This document shows, one piece after another, positions 12,501 to 24,600 of a stretch of DNA of 64,000 nucleotides (position 1 is its first letter; every line of letters starts with the position of its first letter). Below the pieces are notes generated by a model. That model made no database searches, was not told the origin of the DNA, and saw only the letters and a list, made by a program, of their open reading frames with translations. This DNA is from Blastomyces gilchristii SLH14081. Its lineage: Eukaryota > Ascomycota > Eurotiomycetes > Onygenales > Ajellomycetaceae. The stretch covers positions 436,441 to 500,440 of the forward strand of contig NW_003101662.1 in assembly GCF_000003855.2 (NCBI RefSeq), in the 5' to 3' direction. Position numbers and translations under genes: made by a program.

Positions 12501-13262
12501 ACTCTATTCTGATTTATTCAGATGACTTTAAAAATGAGAATTTAAATAGATTAGGCACAGACATTGCTTATACTGAAGATAATATCAATTTTATCTCAGA
12601 TTTCTGAAATTTAGGCTGTGAATCTAAAGTCTTTGATACTGAACTATTTATAATAGTGAAAGCTTTCAAACTCATTGAAATAAAATCTTATAAAAGAGGA
12701 AATAGTTTGAAGAAGATATGAATATTCTCTGATAGTCAAGCTGTTTTAAAAAGACTCAGAAATAGTCAGATTTATAATAATTAAATGAATCTTGAACTGA
12801 TCTTAAACTCTGTTTTAAAAATTCAAAAGAGAAGAATATTAAAGCTAATAATTCATCTACACTAAGTTTCTGCTCATATGAATATTCATGACAATGAATT
12901 AACTGATTCAGCTGTAAAAAAGAGTGCAGAATTAAGCAGATCTATTCAAAAAATTATGTTCTGATCTTTTATAAAGAGAAGAATAAAAGAATCTTATTTA
13001 GATAAGTGAAATGAAAGCTGGCAGAAACAAAAGAAGAGTATACATTATTCAAGATTTGAAACAAAACCTAAGTAGAAATCTTGTTTAATTAAATGTAAAA
13101 AGAAAATATTCTCATCTATAATACAGCTGAAACTAGAACATGACTATTTCAAATCTTATATACAAAGATTTAATGATAGATTTGATTCAATAAAATGCTT
13201 ATTCTACAATGCAAATGAGAATTCTGAGCATATTATAAAGCACTGTGCATTATACATAGACT
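9590..13262 (+). pseudogene. LINE copy 1, ORF2 (endonuclease-RT-RNase H-CCHC), decayed
   Basis: Plus-strand domains in order. An AP-like endonuclease is at about 9600-10,240: the block NSIIVEDFNTHH at about 9939-9975 matches the G-D-F-N-xHH motif, and the two Trp normally following are both TGA. Reverse transcriptase is at about 10,900-11,820, including EATEV-like and SLLNCL-like blocks and SYMNNIDLV at about 11,585 where active enzymes have xDD. RNase H is at about 12,480-12,960 (IFSDSQAVLKRL; SAHMNIHDNELTD). A CCHC-like end (CLFYNANENSEHIIKHC) is at about 13,198-13,250. This layout is typical of fungal Tad1/I-clade LINEs. The 3' untranslated part seen in the other two copies is absent: copy 1 stops at TTATACA. 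Confidence 0.85.
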
Positions 13263-13370
13263 GGCCGGCGGGACCATAAATTTCACATTTGATCCCATTT
13301 GGTCTGGTCTCATACATTTCTTGGCGTGAGTCCCACCAGAACCAAGCCTCAAAAAAATCTGAAAATGAAC
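13263..13370. other. Unmutated island at the end of LINE copy 1
   Basis: About 100 bp with CG/CC/GG (GGCCGGCGGGACC, TTGGCGTGAGTCCCACC) lie directly after the point where LINE copy 1 stops, before AT-rich sequence resumes. It could be single-copy flank or the terminus of the neighbouring hAT relic; no terminal inverted repeat was found to decide. Confidence 0.5.
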
Positions 13371-16300
13371 CATTTCTGAGAGAAATAGTGTGAAAAATGA
13401 CCAGATTTAATTCAAGAATAGTGAAATGAGAGTAATTTCTCAGAATAAACTGTGAAAGATGATCATTCTTTCAAAATCAGAATGAGACTGAGACTGAAGA
13501 TTAAAATCAGTCTCATTCAGTTTATTCAGTGATTACTTATATAATCAGAATTTGATAACAATTATTAATAATACTCATGAAACAACTAAATATATTCTTG
13601 TGTAAATTTATTCTTCACTTTCTTATGAAAACTACACTTCTCTGATATACTGTGATCAGAGGTATTAAACTGTCTGATAATTTCATGTTTTACAATCATG
13701 AGTTTCTTGATTGTTTCTCCTTGTAATTGTTCTCAGTGATAGTAATAAATATCTTAACTTGAGTTGAACTTTCACTTCATTCTCACCTCTGTCAATGAAA
13801 TTGTCAGAATATCATATATCATCAGTGCAACAGTTGAATATATACTCTCAACAATTTTTCATAACTCTAGAATTGATTTAACATGTAAATTCATCAGATT
13901 ATCTTGAAGATAGCAGTCAAATTCAGTTTTATAAGCATGTAGTTTTATCTGATTTTCAGTTGCAATCAATGTATATAAGTTCTGTTTCAAAGTTAATATT
14001 ATAGTTCTATGAGATATGAAGTGTTATTAAAGATTGTTACTTACTAGAGAATTGTATTTCACTGTCTTCACATCTCAAACATCTGCTTATTCAAATCTCT
14101 GATAGTTGGCATTGTAGTAGTCTCAGGCTAATTTAACATATGAGTCTCATTTCTTCTCTGTTCAATCTTGAGAAGTGTAGATATTAACTTAATAGAAGAA
14201 ATCTAGTAGAGCTGCTATAGCATAGTACTCTGTAAAAGATTGTTCAGTTTTGCTGTAATAATATGCCAGTTTATCTCTTACAGCAATAATAGCCTGCACT
14301 ATAGCATCATCTCAGACTGAATTTCTTTTTAAGTGATTTAACTGCTTCTCAAGATAAGTAAATAAACTGTTATACACTCATCAGACTAACTGCAGCATTG
14401 ATGTACAAGTAATTGAGACTGTCTTTATTATCTTATAAAACTGAAACAGTAAATCAATCACATATTTCAACTGAGTTCACTTTATATCAGAAAGTTTCAA
14501 TATCTGAATCTTTTTCTGATTAGAGTGTTGCACTCAATGATTAATCATCTGACATAATTAAAGAGTCTGAACAGCTATCTCATATATTGAACTTCATCAT
14601 ATTCTAACATTCTGTATCATATTCAGTAATATGACTGATTTATTTATTTATTGAATATCATGAAATCATTGTTATTGTTTAGAGAAGATACAAATCACAT
14701 TAACAATGTTTCAAATCTGTGATATTTAAATTATTAGTCAATCTATTCAAAATTAACAGTAGTATTATCAAAAAGTGTTATCAAAAAGCAATATTAAAAA
14801 GTGTTGTCAAAAAATATTATCTTTTATAAAGTAAATGCAAAAGTTACTTGAGTAATCACTTTCATCTCATTCTCATCTTAAGAATCAGTCATCTCATTAT
14901 TCTTCATCTCAATATTAAGATTCTTTATCAGTGTTTGCATTACAAGTTAAACCACATGAGTAATGTAGAGAATATGACCTTGTTTATTATTTCAGAAATG
15001 CAAAGTCAATTTTTGCTTCAAGCTCTTTATTATAGTGTAGTTATTTGCAGTATTATCAGTTGTAATTATAAGAAGACTGAAACTAATATCTCAATAGTCA
15101 TTTTTAATCACAGTCATTAATATCTCTGTTATATAATTCTCAGTATAACTACTGATCAATGATTCAAATTCAATTAATATCTCTTAATAAGTTCAGTTCT
15201 CATCAATGTAATAATATATAACTCTCATAAATGTAAGATTGTTTGTACTAGTTCATGTATTCACTGTGAGAGACACTCTTCAATGATTCTTCAACTCTGA
15301 TTCTAGATATTGTATATTGACTTTGTAATATATCTCAAGATTGAACTGAAGACAGAATCAATGTGAAATATAAAGATTTAAATTAAGTATTTGAAGAAGT
15401 ATTCAGAATTCAGGGTTTTCAATTAATTAAAGAGAAAGATTCAGAGATATACACATGCAAAGTAATTATTTATGAAAGTTATCAGATAAGAGTTGTAGAA
15501 TCAGAGTACTGATACATGATTATTTTCACATAATTTCCTTCAAATTAGAAAGTTAGTATTACTAAAAATTATTATCTGATAGAGTAACTTATCAGCTCAG
15601 TAGTAATTTTCTGATTATTTTTCTTTTATTATCTACATTCTGATGACTTCAGATATCAGGAAATTTCTTCAGAGTCATGATCAGTTTATAATGAATATTT
15701 CTGAATAAAGTTACAGTGATTGCAGTAGAGAGATAACTCTTCAGTAATCTATAATATAATCTATTGATAATTATTTCATAGTTCATCTCAATATTTGTGT
15801 TAAGTTTTTCATAAATTTCATGACCTGAAATCAGATGTGAAGAATGAAGTAATTATCTATTATAATTGAAAGAGAGTATTCTGTATTGAATTGTAAACAA
15901 TATAGACTTTGTGATTCACAGTGATTTCTTAAAGAGTTTATGAATCTTTAATAAAAGTAAAAGAAGTGAAAGAAGTGAATTCAGAAGACATGATAATAAT
16001 TTGAGAAAGATAATAATTTATTTTCAATAACTGATCACTGATGTGTGTAAGAAGAATTAATATAAGAGAAAATAATCTTGTTTCTTAGCTTAGTTATAAT
16101 TTTAGTACTAACTCAGATTGAATATCATTGATGTATAAAAGTAAATAAATAATCTTGATTAATCTCTGTTATATTTCTTGAAATATATTAATATTGTGAA
16201 AGAGAGTGTTATCAAATTACATTATCAGATGATATTATTAAAAATATATTAATATTATAAATATCAATATTGAAAAAATGTTGATACTTATATATTATAG
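13371..16300 (-). mobile_element. hAT-like DNA transposon relic (transposase), decayed; ends uncertain
   Basis: The minus strand around 14,080-14,330 reads DDAIVQAIIAVRDKLAYYY, then EQSFTEYYAIAALLDF, then SQD-x-TEKK-x-DSYVKLA-x-DYY, where each x is a TGA at a place that fits Trp. This resembles the central and C-terminal part of fungal hAT transposases, with an LDPR-like block followed by a W-rich segment before the dimerisation region. No domain can be placed outside this block, and terminal inverted repeats and 8 bp target duplications were not found, so the limits are guesses. It is too mutated to be active. Confidence 0.55.
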
Positions 16301-16324
16301 TGATTTGTGAATCATGATAGTTAA

Positions 16325-16344
16325 ATATATATATATATATATAT
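16325..16344. repeat. (AT)10 microsatellite
   Basis: Twenty bases of perfect AT alternation in AT-rich intergenic sequence. Confidence 0.9.
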
Positions 16345-16439
16345 CATTCCTGACTTGATTACAACTTGTACAATAATTTTTGAAAACTCAAAATCAATTT
16401 TAATTATTAATAATTAAAAACTTAAACTTATAACTAACT

Positions 16440-17320
16440 AATATAAAAAGAAAAAAATCTACTTCTTCTCTTTCTCATTCTTCTTATCATTCTTCACAAT
16501 TCACTTCTCATTCTTCTTCTTCTTCTTCTTCTTCTTATCTGAGATGATAATCATCTTAAAATCTCTCTTCACTATCTTCTCAGAAAAGAGTTTCTACTGC
16601 TCTCTCTCAGCCAGGTCAATCTGTATCTCAAAATCCCACATTTTCTGGTCTGCTGTCTCAGGTTCCATCTCAGTGATAAGCAGATTGACATGCTCAGAGA
16701 GCAGAGCTGTCTTCTCAATGTTCTGAATTATGAAGTATATTCAAGATCTGAACAAGGTCTTAATTCTCTTCTTCTCTGTCAGCTTCTGCTAATCAATTAG
16801 AGAACAGAAGTATTATTAAAAATCATTATCTCTCAATAAATAAAAAACTTATCAGTTTTGACTTCTTTATCTCTCACTTTAACACTCTCTCAATCTTCTT
16901 CTGTTATTACTTATTTATAGTAATACTCTTCTTCTCTCTTTCTCTCTTCATCTTAGTCTTAAATCATTCTCAGAACTTCTTCTGATCTCATTACTACTAT
17001 ATGAGACTCTTCACTGTCTTCTTCTTCAATCTCTCACAGGCAGTGCTATTCACATTATTTCTATACTTAGTTCAGTCTAAATCTATCAGAAGTATTACTT
17101 AAAATCATTATCATTCTACTCTCTTATAGAGTCTCTTCAAGGCATTATAACATGCCTTGCAATCTGTCTTCTCTCACTTGAATACCTTCTTCTTCTCTTT
17201 CTTCAATCTGTGACAGTGCTCACGCGCCTTGATGATTCACAGAACCATAGAATATTTGAAGAGAGATGACATGATTAATTTCAGTAAGTATTGAAGAGAG
17301 ATGAAGACAGAAGAGACAGT
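16440..17320. other. Pyrimidine-rich degenerate sequence with (TTC)n
   Basis: The plus strand is strongly C+T-biased (many CTTCTTC, CTCTCTT tracts). It includes a perfect TTC microsatellite at about 16,510-16,537. A single CACGCGCC at about 17,220 is one of few CpG sites left. No open frame resembles a protein. The sequence may be an expanded microsatellite field or an old coding region rich in purine codons on the other strand. Confidence 0.45.
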
Positions 17321-17324
17321 CAGA

Positions 17325-17420
17325 AATAATATAATAATAATAATGATAATAATAATGATAATGATAATAATGATGATAATAGTGATAATGATGATGATAA
17401 TGATAATGATAATGATAATG
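17325..17420. repeat. (GATAAT)n / (AAT)n microsatellite
   Basis: About 95 bp of interrupted AATAATGAT / GATAATGAT units. Confidence 0.9.
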
Positions 17421-18518
17421 AAAGAGAGAGTGTATTGAAATATATTACTGACTTATCAAATATAAAGAGACTTAAAGAAAATATTAACAGCTTTCAGCAA
17501 TGTACAGAAACAGCTACAGTGTTGCATAGTAATATTATCTTCATTCAATACATGCACTGTTGATATTCTTTATATACAGTTATTATATAATCTGTATCAG
17601 AGATACATGCAGAAAACAGATCTTTGTTACTAGAACAAATAATTACAGCAATTCTCTGTTTTTATATTATAAAGATAAGTTATTCTTATTTCTTTCTTCT
17701 CTCTTTTCTCTTCTTCAATCAATCACTAATTTCAAGCTGATATGAAAACTATTAAAACACTCTCAGAAACTCTCAAATTGAAGAGTATAGACTAATTAAA
17801 TTTTAAATACAGAAGAAATCAAATTATCTTCTATAGATTTAATTACTCACTTTCTCTTAAATAAAACAGCAGTCATGTTCTCTTTCTCTCTTAATCAAAT
17901 GAAACATAGCTCATGAAAAGTGAGTATCACATCAGATTATAATGATCAACACAGCCTCAGCATGCAGAGCTGTATATACACAGTGCATGCTGAACTGAGA
18001 GACTATGTGAGTTGTAAATCAGCAGCAGCATTTCAGAAAGAGCTGTGTAGCATGAGAAAGTTACAACTCTCAGTCACATGTGTAGAGAGTGAATCACTGC
18101 AGTAAGTATATATATATTGAAGTAATACTTTTTGATAACACTCAGTCTCTGATATAATGAAAATAGAGTCTCTTTATGAGATCTGTTTCTATCAGAAGTC
18201 AGAGAATTTTATATTCTTCAAGATTATCTTCACATGTCTTGTTCATGAAATCAATGAGAGAAATTATCAATTTCAGTGTTCTGTTCTTGATATCATTCAA
18301 GTGACAGCAGAGTTCACCCTGATCACACTTTTTAAGTGTATATTTTCTAATTATTCACATTTATATAGATATATACTGATTATTTATTAGATAATGTTAA
18401 GACAATGACTTATCATGACTGTATTACTCTCACTGTGAGAGATACACAGTTAATAATAAATATTGTAAAGACTCTGAGAAGTGAGTATTTTAAGAGTACT
18501 GCAGCTCTGCAATCTTGA
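17421..18518. other. AT-rich sequence without recognisable content
   Basis: No domain, RNA gene or repeat boundary recognised on either strand. Short open stretches occur (e.g. 18,157-18,390) but show no family resemblance. Confidence 0.4.
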
Positions 18519-18711
18519 TTTTTTTTTATTTTTATTTTTTGTTTTTTTCTTTTTCTTTTCTTTTTTTTTTTATTTTTCTTTCTCTTTCTGTCTCTTTTTT
18601 TCTTTCTCTTCTTTTTTTCTTTCTCTTTTTTTTTTTTTTTTTATTGTGATTTTTTCTTGTTGTTTTATTTTTTGTTTTTTTATTATTTTTTGTATTTTAC
18701 ATTTTTTTTTT
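18519..18711. repeat. ~190 bp nearly pure pyrimidine tract
   Basis: Almost uninterrupted T with C and a few isolated G or A on the plus strand. The 78-residue open frame across it (Phe-rich) is an artefact of composition. Such tracts can form triplex or hamper assembly. Confidence 0.85.
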
Positions 18712-18960
18712 AATTAAAATGATATTAATTATAATCTGTGTTCAGAAAAGTAATAATATTTAATAACACTCTCTGTTAAATTTTCAATAAATGAGCACTA
18801 TATTATGATATTATGTAAGTGAGAAATGATTTCATAATCTTATTTAATATTATTTTCAATAATGAGATCAGAATGAAAATGTGACTAAGAATTCAAATAT
18901 ATTCTTTATCTGAAACTAGATTTTTATTTGAAAAGTGAATCTGAGACCTTTAATATGTAG

Positions 18961-19136
18961 TACAAAGGTTGCTTAAGCCAGCGTACGATTACAGGCGTAC
19001 GCCGGCTTCTTATATATTGTAATATCGTACGCTAAATTAATTAGTGGCCGCTATGGCCCCCTCTTTACATTCATACACTAGTAGTTCGGAAGCGGCCGTG
19101 TTATTATCCGATGGTTGTACATTCTTCCGAACCACA
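18961..19136. repeat. 176 bp repeat, copy 1
   Basis: Matches 34,282-34,457 over its whole length with no insertion or deletion and 12 substitutions by hand alignment. It contains two inverted repeats: AAGCCAGCGTACG (18,975-18,987) against CGTACGCCGGCTT (18,996-19,008), one mismatch, and GTTCGGAAG (19,084-19,092) against CTTCCGAAC (19,124-19,132), perfect. No coding potential. Its ends are defined by loss of identity, not by matching termini, so calling it a MITE would be premature. Confidence 0.85.
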
Positions 19137-19240
19137 TCCTCTCTCACCAGATTCAGTCACGCTCACGTGACCATGTTGTACATCCTAGCCTCATGTGGAT
19201 TAGCTCGCCACTAGTGTTTCACAATTATGTGACCTATTCC
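19137..19240. other. Unmutated single-copy island
   Basis: Normal composition with CACGCTCACGTGACC and AGCTCGCCACTAG continues for ~100 bp after the 176 bp repeat, then gives way to AT-rich sequence. No match to the flank of the second copy. Confidence 0.6.
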
Positions 19241-21690
19241 TGATTCAGCTAGTGTTCTGTGTATACTCTTACAAAGAAACTTTCACTATATTATATCACT
19301 TATTCACTAACTTTTCTCATTCTTCAATCATTATCTTTATCATTATCATTATTGAATGTTACTATTTTATTCAAGATTTCTACTTCTTCTTCTGTTCAAT
19401 TCTTTTCATCTGTTCATCTATTATATCATACACATTTCTGGTGATAACTCTCTGTTCTTATAATAAGTGTTCTTATAGTGCTTATACTGAGCAGTTCATT
19501 AGCAGTAAGTGTAATACATTGTGAAACATGACCAGAACTTGTTTATCTTCTAACAATCATCAGAATGTACTATTATGAATAACATATCTTCTTCATCTTC
19601 TTATACATTCTTGACTGTTTTCTTCTCAGTGAGTTTCTAATTATGTTTTCTAGCACAATTTTACATAAATGCAGATGCTGATATGTTATTTTTATTCATA
19701 TAAAATCTTCACATGTTGACAGATCTGCATTTACTGATGATAGTGAACTCAGTGTTGAATCATTGATTGAGAACTTAAAGAATGTGATAATAAAGAAATT
19801 ATCTGTATTATATATAATCAGATCTTCTGCATTCTCTCTTATCTCTTCTATCACTTCTTTCTCTGCTGCTCTCTCTCAATCTTCTACACTTATCTCTGTG
19901 TCTGATTCTCTCACTTCTGCTATCTCTGTTCTCATGATCTCTACTCTCACTGCTTCTGGTTTTATTATCTCTGCTTTCATTACCAGCTCTTCTCATTTCA
20001 AGAAGATATTGTATAGACTTAATGAATTATCTCTCTCAGTATGTACACTTCTGCTCTTCTTACTGACTCTCAGAATGATTTATTGTACAAAGACTGTATA
20101 TAATATAATTATCTGAAGCTCAGTCACAGATGCTGATTATTATATTTATTTTAAATATTTATAATAAGATAATCATTTATTTATATCAGAGAATCACTTC
20201 TCTTCTCAACAGTATTGAGATTGTAAGTCTTTTTCTTTTTCATCTTTTCTTTCTAACACTGATTTTTCTGTTCTTAGAGAAAATCATTATGAGTTTTACT
20301 ATATATAAAGTCATGATATTCACAGATATCAAGAAGCTTTTTACAACTGTAAAGTTTAATATTATAGAAATATCTGCTCTGATGAATTTCTTCAGAATGA
20401 TAGATTTATATCAGTCTATTCTCTGATGTCTGTCATTTAACTTTGTAATACAGGTAAAAGATATCTGTGTTTTTAGAAACAGAAACACAGATGTTATTCT
20501 CTTTTACATCTGTGAGTATGAGGCTTGTATACCTTGTCTGAGATGTTATTATAAGAATGAGCTGTTCACACACTGCATTCTACTTCCTGCATTTTTCTGC
20601 ATCTCTCTCTCTCTTTCTGAGAAGTCTCATGCATGTTGTAATTATGTGTACAACTCTAAGATCAGCAGGTGTTTATTCAGTAACTGTTTCCATCTCTGAT
20701 TTTGTGATTTTCATACACTAACAATAGTTCTTAGTTGCTCTGATGTCAGAGACCATTCTGATCAAAGATAATAACACTGCTGAGACTATTTCCTCTCACT
20801 CTTAAGCTTCTCTCATTGCTTTCTCTTTCTTCTCTACAGAGAAGATTGTGTGTATATCAGATTATAAGTGTTTAACTCTGAGTGACTTCTGCTGTTATTT
20901 ATCTGATTCTGTGTCTTCTTCTTCTTCTATTTCTTTCATCTTCATTTTCTCTGCTCTGGCTTCTGGTTCTGTGAGTTTCATGCTCTTCTTCAATTTCTTT
21001 ATATATACACATACACATTTCTATATTGGCATTTCAGTCAATCTTGTGATAAATGACATTAATGTTGTACACAGAGTGATAGAGAAATCAGAGACATATA
21101 CAGTGTTATTGTAAAAGCAGCTTACAGCTCTCAAATCTCTTACAGATCTCGAGTTTTGAGATTTTCTTTGTTTTTGACATTTTTCAGATGATGTGGCTTT
21201 GAAAATAGATTAACATATGATGTATGAAAATGAATGAAGTGTGTATGATAACATTTGTCTTTGCAGCTGACTCTTACAGTTGATGATCAATTCATTATCT
21301 CTTTTCTTACACTTTTTCTTTATCTGCTAGCTACTACTCTTATACAACCTCTATATAGTACAGTATTCAGTGACTAGGTTCAGCAGCTTTCATCTTTTGT
21401 GATTCTGCTTCATGCATTATACTGTCTCTCTTCACTCACTCAGATTACTACAGTAAACAGCTTATTGAAACTAATCTCATCTGACCTCTGAGTGTTCTCA
21501 GGGGTTGAGATAGCTTGATCTTATACATCTGTGAATGTTTCAGATAGTTCATTCTCTGTGATCTCTGCAATTAAACTGATATAAACAGTTGAATTCAACT
21601 CTGAATTTCTTTTTCTTCTGTGACCTGACTTATATACAAGTCTGTCACTTTGAGACTGCTCTTTATCATGTTGCATCTGCTATCTGCAGC
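19241..21690. other. AT-rich degenerate sequence, unassigned
   Basis: Serine/arginine-like low-complexity frames occur (for example minus strand 19,808-19,996), but no domain can be named. The sequence is depleted of CpG and CpC like the identified elements, so it is probably decayed repeat. It may include the 3' LTR of Gypsy C. Confidence 0.4.
20454..20507. repeat. Two-step hairpin
   Basis: GTAAAAG (20,454-20,460) pairs with CTTTTAC (20,501-20,507), and inside it ATCTGTGTTT (20,463-20,472) pairs perfectly with AAACACAGAT (20,483-20,492). A long perfect stem is unusual in otherwise scrambled sequence. Confidence 0.75.
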
Positions 21691-21699
21691 ATGTTATTA

Positions 21700-24600
21700 T
21701 ATAATCAGCTACAGTCTTATCACTTATTGAAGTGTAATATTCATCTGATTTCTTCATTACTTCTTATTCTTTTCTTATAATTATGAAAAGATTGAAATAA
21801 GTAAGATTATCTGATTTGTAAGCATCTATGATTTCTCTTACTTCATAAGACTTTTCAATTATAAGTCTCTTCTTTTTCAATACTGATAATAGTGCTGTGA
21901 ATAATTATAATTCACTCAGGTCTTGTATCTTTACTTTTATAAGTTGTGAATCATTTATTAAGTTGTATAAGATCTGTTCCTCTGGTTCTTTCAATGCATA
22001 TATTTCCAGAGAATGTGATTTGAGTATTTTATATAGCTCAAACCATCTAGGTTGAAACTTCTCAGAACTCTCATTGTATATAAGAACTCACATTCTCATC
22101 TTAAGACTCAATTCTTTAACTAGTGAGTCTCATATTCTTTTTGATTAAATTTCTTAGTTCAGAAGTAACTTATTAGCTTTTGCATGTGTATGACTGATCT
22201 CTTTCAATCTTGATTTCATGTCTGTGACTGTTGTTTCCTTTCTCACCTTTTCTGAAGCATTCTCCGGGATGCGCGGATGCAATTCATACAACAGGTAGAA
22301 TGGTGAATGCTTGATGACTGCATACTGCCAGATTTGTGTGACTAATAGCACCTGACTGAGATATTCATCTCATAATCTTATAGGCTTGCTCACTAGATAT
22401 TTCATCAGCATATTATTCAAGATTTCATTCAAGTGTTTCATCTTTCTGTTTATCTGCAGATGATATAATGTTATTCTATAATATCTTGTCTGTAACTGAC
22501 TCATAAAATGCCTCACTGCTTCTTCTATGAGATTCACACTATTATCAGTTAGAATCTCATGTGACATTTCATAGTTAACATAGATCTCATTATGTAGAAA
22601 CTTCATCACTATCTTCTCTGTCACCTCTGAAACTGCTTTTGTAACTGGTCAGTCAGTAGTGTAATCAATAGCAGTGATTATTCATTGATTTTCATTTAGC
22701 ATTCACAGTAATATGTCTATGAGATTCACTTCTTATTATTTAAACAGTTGTATTATACACTTCATCTGATGTTATACTTTCTCATGTTCTAACTCTTTCT
22801 TAGATTCTTTTATGACCTGATAATTCAGGCACTTGTGAGTATATGCCTGAATGTTCTCAGCCATACTTGGCCAGTATGCTCTTAGTTCAAGTACACTCAT
22901 GAGTTCAGAGCTTTCTAAGTAGCTGAATTCCTTGTGTATATGAGTTATCAAGTCATATTTAAATAGAGATTCTAGATAGAAAGCTTCTGTGTATTCTAGA
23001 TTATAATAAAGCATAACATTGTTTTTCAATTTTCTCAGCTTGAAGTTTGAAAGCATCTCTTCTACTACTTTTATAAGATACTTATTATCTGATACCTTGT
23101 CATTCTTTAAGCAAGAGATTATGATATTCACTCATTCTGATTTCTTGCATTCTCTCAGTGTGTTTAATACAAATATTTCTTATATCTGGTTCACAGAACT
23201 CTCACTTATAAAATTAAGTCTGCAACTGATTGCATCAGACATCACAGTGTCTAATCTCTTTCAGTATTTAATATGAAGATTATACACTTAAAACTCTGAG
23301 ATTCAACATGCTAAGTGTTTGAAAGATTTTATCATTGATTATAGATAGATAAGGCATTTATAATCTGTGATCACTGTTGTTATATATCTGTTGTCAATAT
23401 ATCTATTTTATAATATCAGTGTGTGCTTAATTACTAGCAATTTCTTTTCATACACTGAGTAATTAAGCTCAGTGTCTGATAGTTTCCTATCATTATACAT
23501 CACTGAGTGCAGCTTGTCATTCTTACTCATCTGTAGAAGAGTGTCTTTGATAGCTCATTTGAATATGTCTGTCTTAATGTAGAAAGGTTTATCACAATCT
23601 GATTAAATAAGCACTGAGAATATTATTATACATTTTCTCAGTATGAGAAAAGCCTCTTTATATACAGTATTTCAGATAATTGAATAAAACTTCTTCTTTC
23701 ACAGATTTGTATCTGTTTCTCTTAAGAGATCTAAGAGTGATGCAGATATTCATATGAAATTCTTGATAAATCTGCAGTAATATGAGACTAACTTAAGAAA
23801 CTATTGTATATAATGTACATTTCTCAGTCACAGTTAATTTGCTATAACATTCAATTTCTCTGAAATAAGATATATACAGTTATCACTTACTACATATTCT
23901 ATGAACTTCAACTCTTTCATTTCAAACATATACTTAATTAATTTGATATAGAGCTTATACTCTGTCAGAGTTATAAGCACTTTATCAAGATACTTCAGAT
24001 ATTTATTATATGAGTTTGAAAAGACTAGAATGTCATTAAGATATACAAGATATGAGATTTTATTCTGTTTATAAAGAATTGTATTCATCATTATTTGAAA
24101 GATGATGAGTGTATTTATCAGACTGAATAATATTGCTAGAAATTCAAACTTTCTTCATTATATATTAAATGTGATTCACAGAACTGACAGTTTGTCTACA
24201 CAGATCTGTCAGTATTCTGAGAGAAGATTAATCTTTAATAGATATCAGACATTTCTGACTGTATTCAACTGTTATTGAATTCATAGCAGTGAATATTCAT
24301 TCTTAATCATAAGCTTATTAAGTGCTTGATAATTAATACACATCTATCACTCTTCATCTGTCTTTTTCATGAATAGAACTGGAAAGTCTCATATACTTGA
24401 TGAGAATTGTATAAGATTACATTCTAGAAGATCTGTGATCTGACACTTCTGTTCTTTGAGATGTGTTTGTGACAGAGAGTACATATTCTGATTGACTGGT
24501 TTTGCATTTCTCATGTTAATCTCATGTACAAATTCTCATTTCAGCAGCAATTTCAGTGAAAGATCTGTTCAGAAGATCTTTCTATACTTCTTCAGAAGCT

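Noticed and set aside
18481..18717. 78-codon Phe-rich open frame
   Set aside because: Lies over a pyrimidine tract; TTT/TTC translation of low-complexity DNA.
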